A stretch of 6,749 nt of DNA, from contig CATYDM010000063.1 in assembly GCA_958405195.1 (NCBI GenBank), positions 1 through 6,749 of the forward strand. Reading direction: 5' to 3'. Below are positions 5,927 through 6,749 of the stretch, piece by piece. Numbering within the stretch: position 1 is the first letter of the stretch; each line of letters opens with the position of its first letter. The notes under the pieces were generated by a model, which had not been told where the DNA came from, did no database searches, and saw only the letters and a program-made list of their open reading frames with translations. The DNA comes from an uncultured Collinsella sp. GTDB lineage: Bacteria > Actinomycetota > Coriobacteriia > Coriobacteriales > Coriobacteriaceae. Made by a program: the position numbers and the translations under genes.

Positions 5927-6235
5927 CTGTTCGAGATTAAAGTCGAGGCTCAATTTAAGGTGGACTACAAACGAACGATGCGCATGCATCCGCAGCTAAA
6001 AAGTGAGTTTAAAGCGGCGGTTGCGGAGCTTGTGGCTCATGGGTCACTTCCGGCGGAGTATGGCGCCCACGAGCTCTCAAACCCGGGCGGAAACTACAAC
6101 GGCCACATCGATTTCCACCTATCCGATGGCTTGGTCGATGTGGTCGTTCTTTATCTTCCCCATAAGACTAACCCAGTGATTAGGCTGGTGAGAATGGGCA
6201 CTCATCAGGAGCTGTTTCAGGGTCCGCTGGGCTGA
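5927..6235 (+). CDS. YafQ-family mRNA interferase toxin, apparent CTG start
   Basis: This protein belongs to the RelE/YafQ toxins, ribosome-dependent endoribonucleases that cut mRNA during translation. Counted from the CTG at 5927 it has 102 residues. H48 (AHELSNPGG), H64 and D67 (DFHLSD), R89, H93 and F97 (RMGTHQELF) match the E. coli YafQ catalytic set (H50, H63, D67, H87, F91), so the toxin looks intact, although H64 and D67 are one residue closer than in E. coli. Start choice: the first ordinary start is GTG 5960, but it lacks a spaced ribosome site and would remove FEIKVEAQFK, the first strand conserved in the family. The CTG has GAGGA 6 bases upstream and begins 2 bases after the antitoxin stop. 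The frame is closed by TGA at 5915-5917, and no ATG, GTG or TTG lies between that and 5960. A mutated ATG or a sequence error are alternatives. Confidence 0.85.
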   Translation: MFEIKVEAQFKVDYKRTMRMHPQLKSEFKAAVAELVAHGSLPAEYGAHELSNPGGNYNGHIDFHLSDGLVDVVVLYLPHKTNPVIRLVRMGTHQELFQGPLG

Positions 6236-6248
6236 TCGCCGATTTCCA

Positions 6249-6315
6249 AGTTGCGGTGGAATAGGGATTGATTGGCGGCTGATTGGCCAGGAGCAGACCC
6301 TATTCCACCGCAACT
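6249..6315. repeat. 18-bp perfect inverted repeat between convergent genes
   Basis: AGTTGCGGTGGAATAGGG (6249-6266) is exactly complementary to 6298-6315, with 31 bases between. It follows the toxin stop by 13 bases, and its right arm includes the last four codons and stop of the minus-strand gene. No T-tract follows either arm, so it is not a standard terminator. A diverged copy of the arm (15 of 17 bases) lies at 52-68. This suggests a dispersed palindromic repeat, though its length would also let it separate the two convergent transcripts. Confidence 0.65.
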
Positions 6316-6749
6316 GATAGGGGCGCCACGTTCGTTGCTGCGGCCCCCGGTTCTCCTCGTTGCTGGATTTCGCTCAAAAACTCAGCGGCGACTTCATTGC
6401 TTTTGAAACGGATGCTGCAGTCTTCTTTCTTGGGGAATGCCAGCAGCGGAATAGTCCCGTACCAGACAGTTTCCTCGTCAATCACGGCCGCGCAAAGCCG
6501 CCCTTTGGCCTTGACGGAATAGTCGACGTTCATCTCGGCAAAAATCGCTTTCGCGTCATCGCGCGGAGTTGAGGCAACATAAATCTCAAGGGTAATCCCA
6601 CGGGCGGCTGCGCCTGCGAGTGTGGCGGTGAGTTTCGCGAGGCATGCGGCGGATGCGTAGGATGCGGCTATGAAGGCGCTCTTTGTGGCACCGGTGATGT
6701 CTTTAATTAATGCCTCAATAGCGTTTGCTGGCTCTATGAGAATGTTGTA
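6300..6749 (-). CDS. C-terminal part of a PLD-like-domain protein (5' end outside window)
   Basis: The frame is open from the right edge to TAG at 6300-6302, giving 149 residues with no start required inside the window. The order of elements resembles a phospholipase D-like domain: an opening EPANAIEALIKDI helix, IASAYAS strand, a LAGAAARGITLEIYV helix-strand unit, then CAAVIDEETVWYGTIPLLAF and a closing RFKSNEVAAEFLSEI. Such modules occur at the C-terminus of some superfamily I/II helicases and in defence-linked nucleases. The HxK part of the HKD signature is not visible: the strand before VID reads KAKGRLCAAVID, keeping the Asp but no His. The domain may therefore be inactive and serve binding instead. 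The ATG at 6533 is internal, not the start. The final VAVE and stop lie inside the inverted repeat at 6249-6315. The full protein's function cannot be told from here. Confidence 0.6.
   Translation of the reverse strand, partial: YNILIEPANAIEALIKDITGATKSAFIAASYASAACLAKLTATLAGAAARGITLEIYVASTPRDDAKAIFAEMNVDYSVKAKGRLCAAVIDEETVWYGTIPLLAFPKKEDCSIRFKSNEVAAEFLSEIQQRGEPGAAATNVAPLSVAVE

Overview
The window looks like chromosomal DNA from a high-GC gut actinobacterium of the class Coriobacteriia, most likely Collinsella or a close relative. This rests on codon choice strongly favouring G/C in third positions, good Shine-Dalgarno sites, an SDR protein resembling gut bile-acid 12-alpha-hydroxysteroid dehydrogenases, and G-rich palindromic intergenic repeats of the kind I associate with that group. 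The assignment is inference; no marker gene is present.

Layout: (1) 1-93 is non-coding, with a candidate terminator for something to the left. (2) 94-1857 on the minus strand encodes a 587-residue protein with an acidic N-terminal region, a long coiled coil and one C-terminal membrane segment (tail-anchored type); function unknown. (3) A 294-base divergent gap leads to 2152-2952 (+), a complete SDR oxidoreductase whose sequence points to NADP-dependent 12-alpha-hydroxysteroid dehydrogenase. (4) 2953-3399 is a gene-free stretch with a simple hairpin, a strong terminator nested in a larger inverted repeat, and a REP-like cluster of palindromes, ending in the tgt promoter. (5) 3400-4539 (+) is tgt, tRNA-guanine transglycosylase. 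(6) 4753-5511 (+) is a LOG-family (TIGR00730-type) nucleotide phosphoribohydrolase; a terminator hairpin sits directly in front of its ribosome binding site. (7) 5625-6235 (+) is a RelB/DinJ-YafQ type II toxin-antitoxin pair, preceded by a perfect 36-bp near-palindrome likely to be its operator. The toxin appears to start at a CTG codon. (8) 6249-6315 is a perfect 18-bp inverted repeat that contains the stop codon of the convergent last gene. (9) 6300-6749 (-) is the C-terminal part of a protein with a PLD-like domain, cut by the window edge.

Apart from the antitoxin-toxin pair, the genes do not form an evident pathway: most are separated by terminators or repeats and appear to be single transcription units. 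I do not see a wholly new multi-gene system. The items most worth following are the hydroxysteroid dehydrogenase, the toxin start and operator, the possible attenuator before the LOG gene, and the palindromic repeat families.
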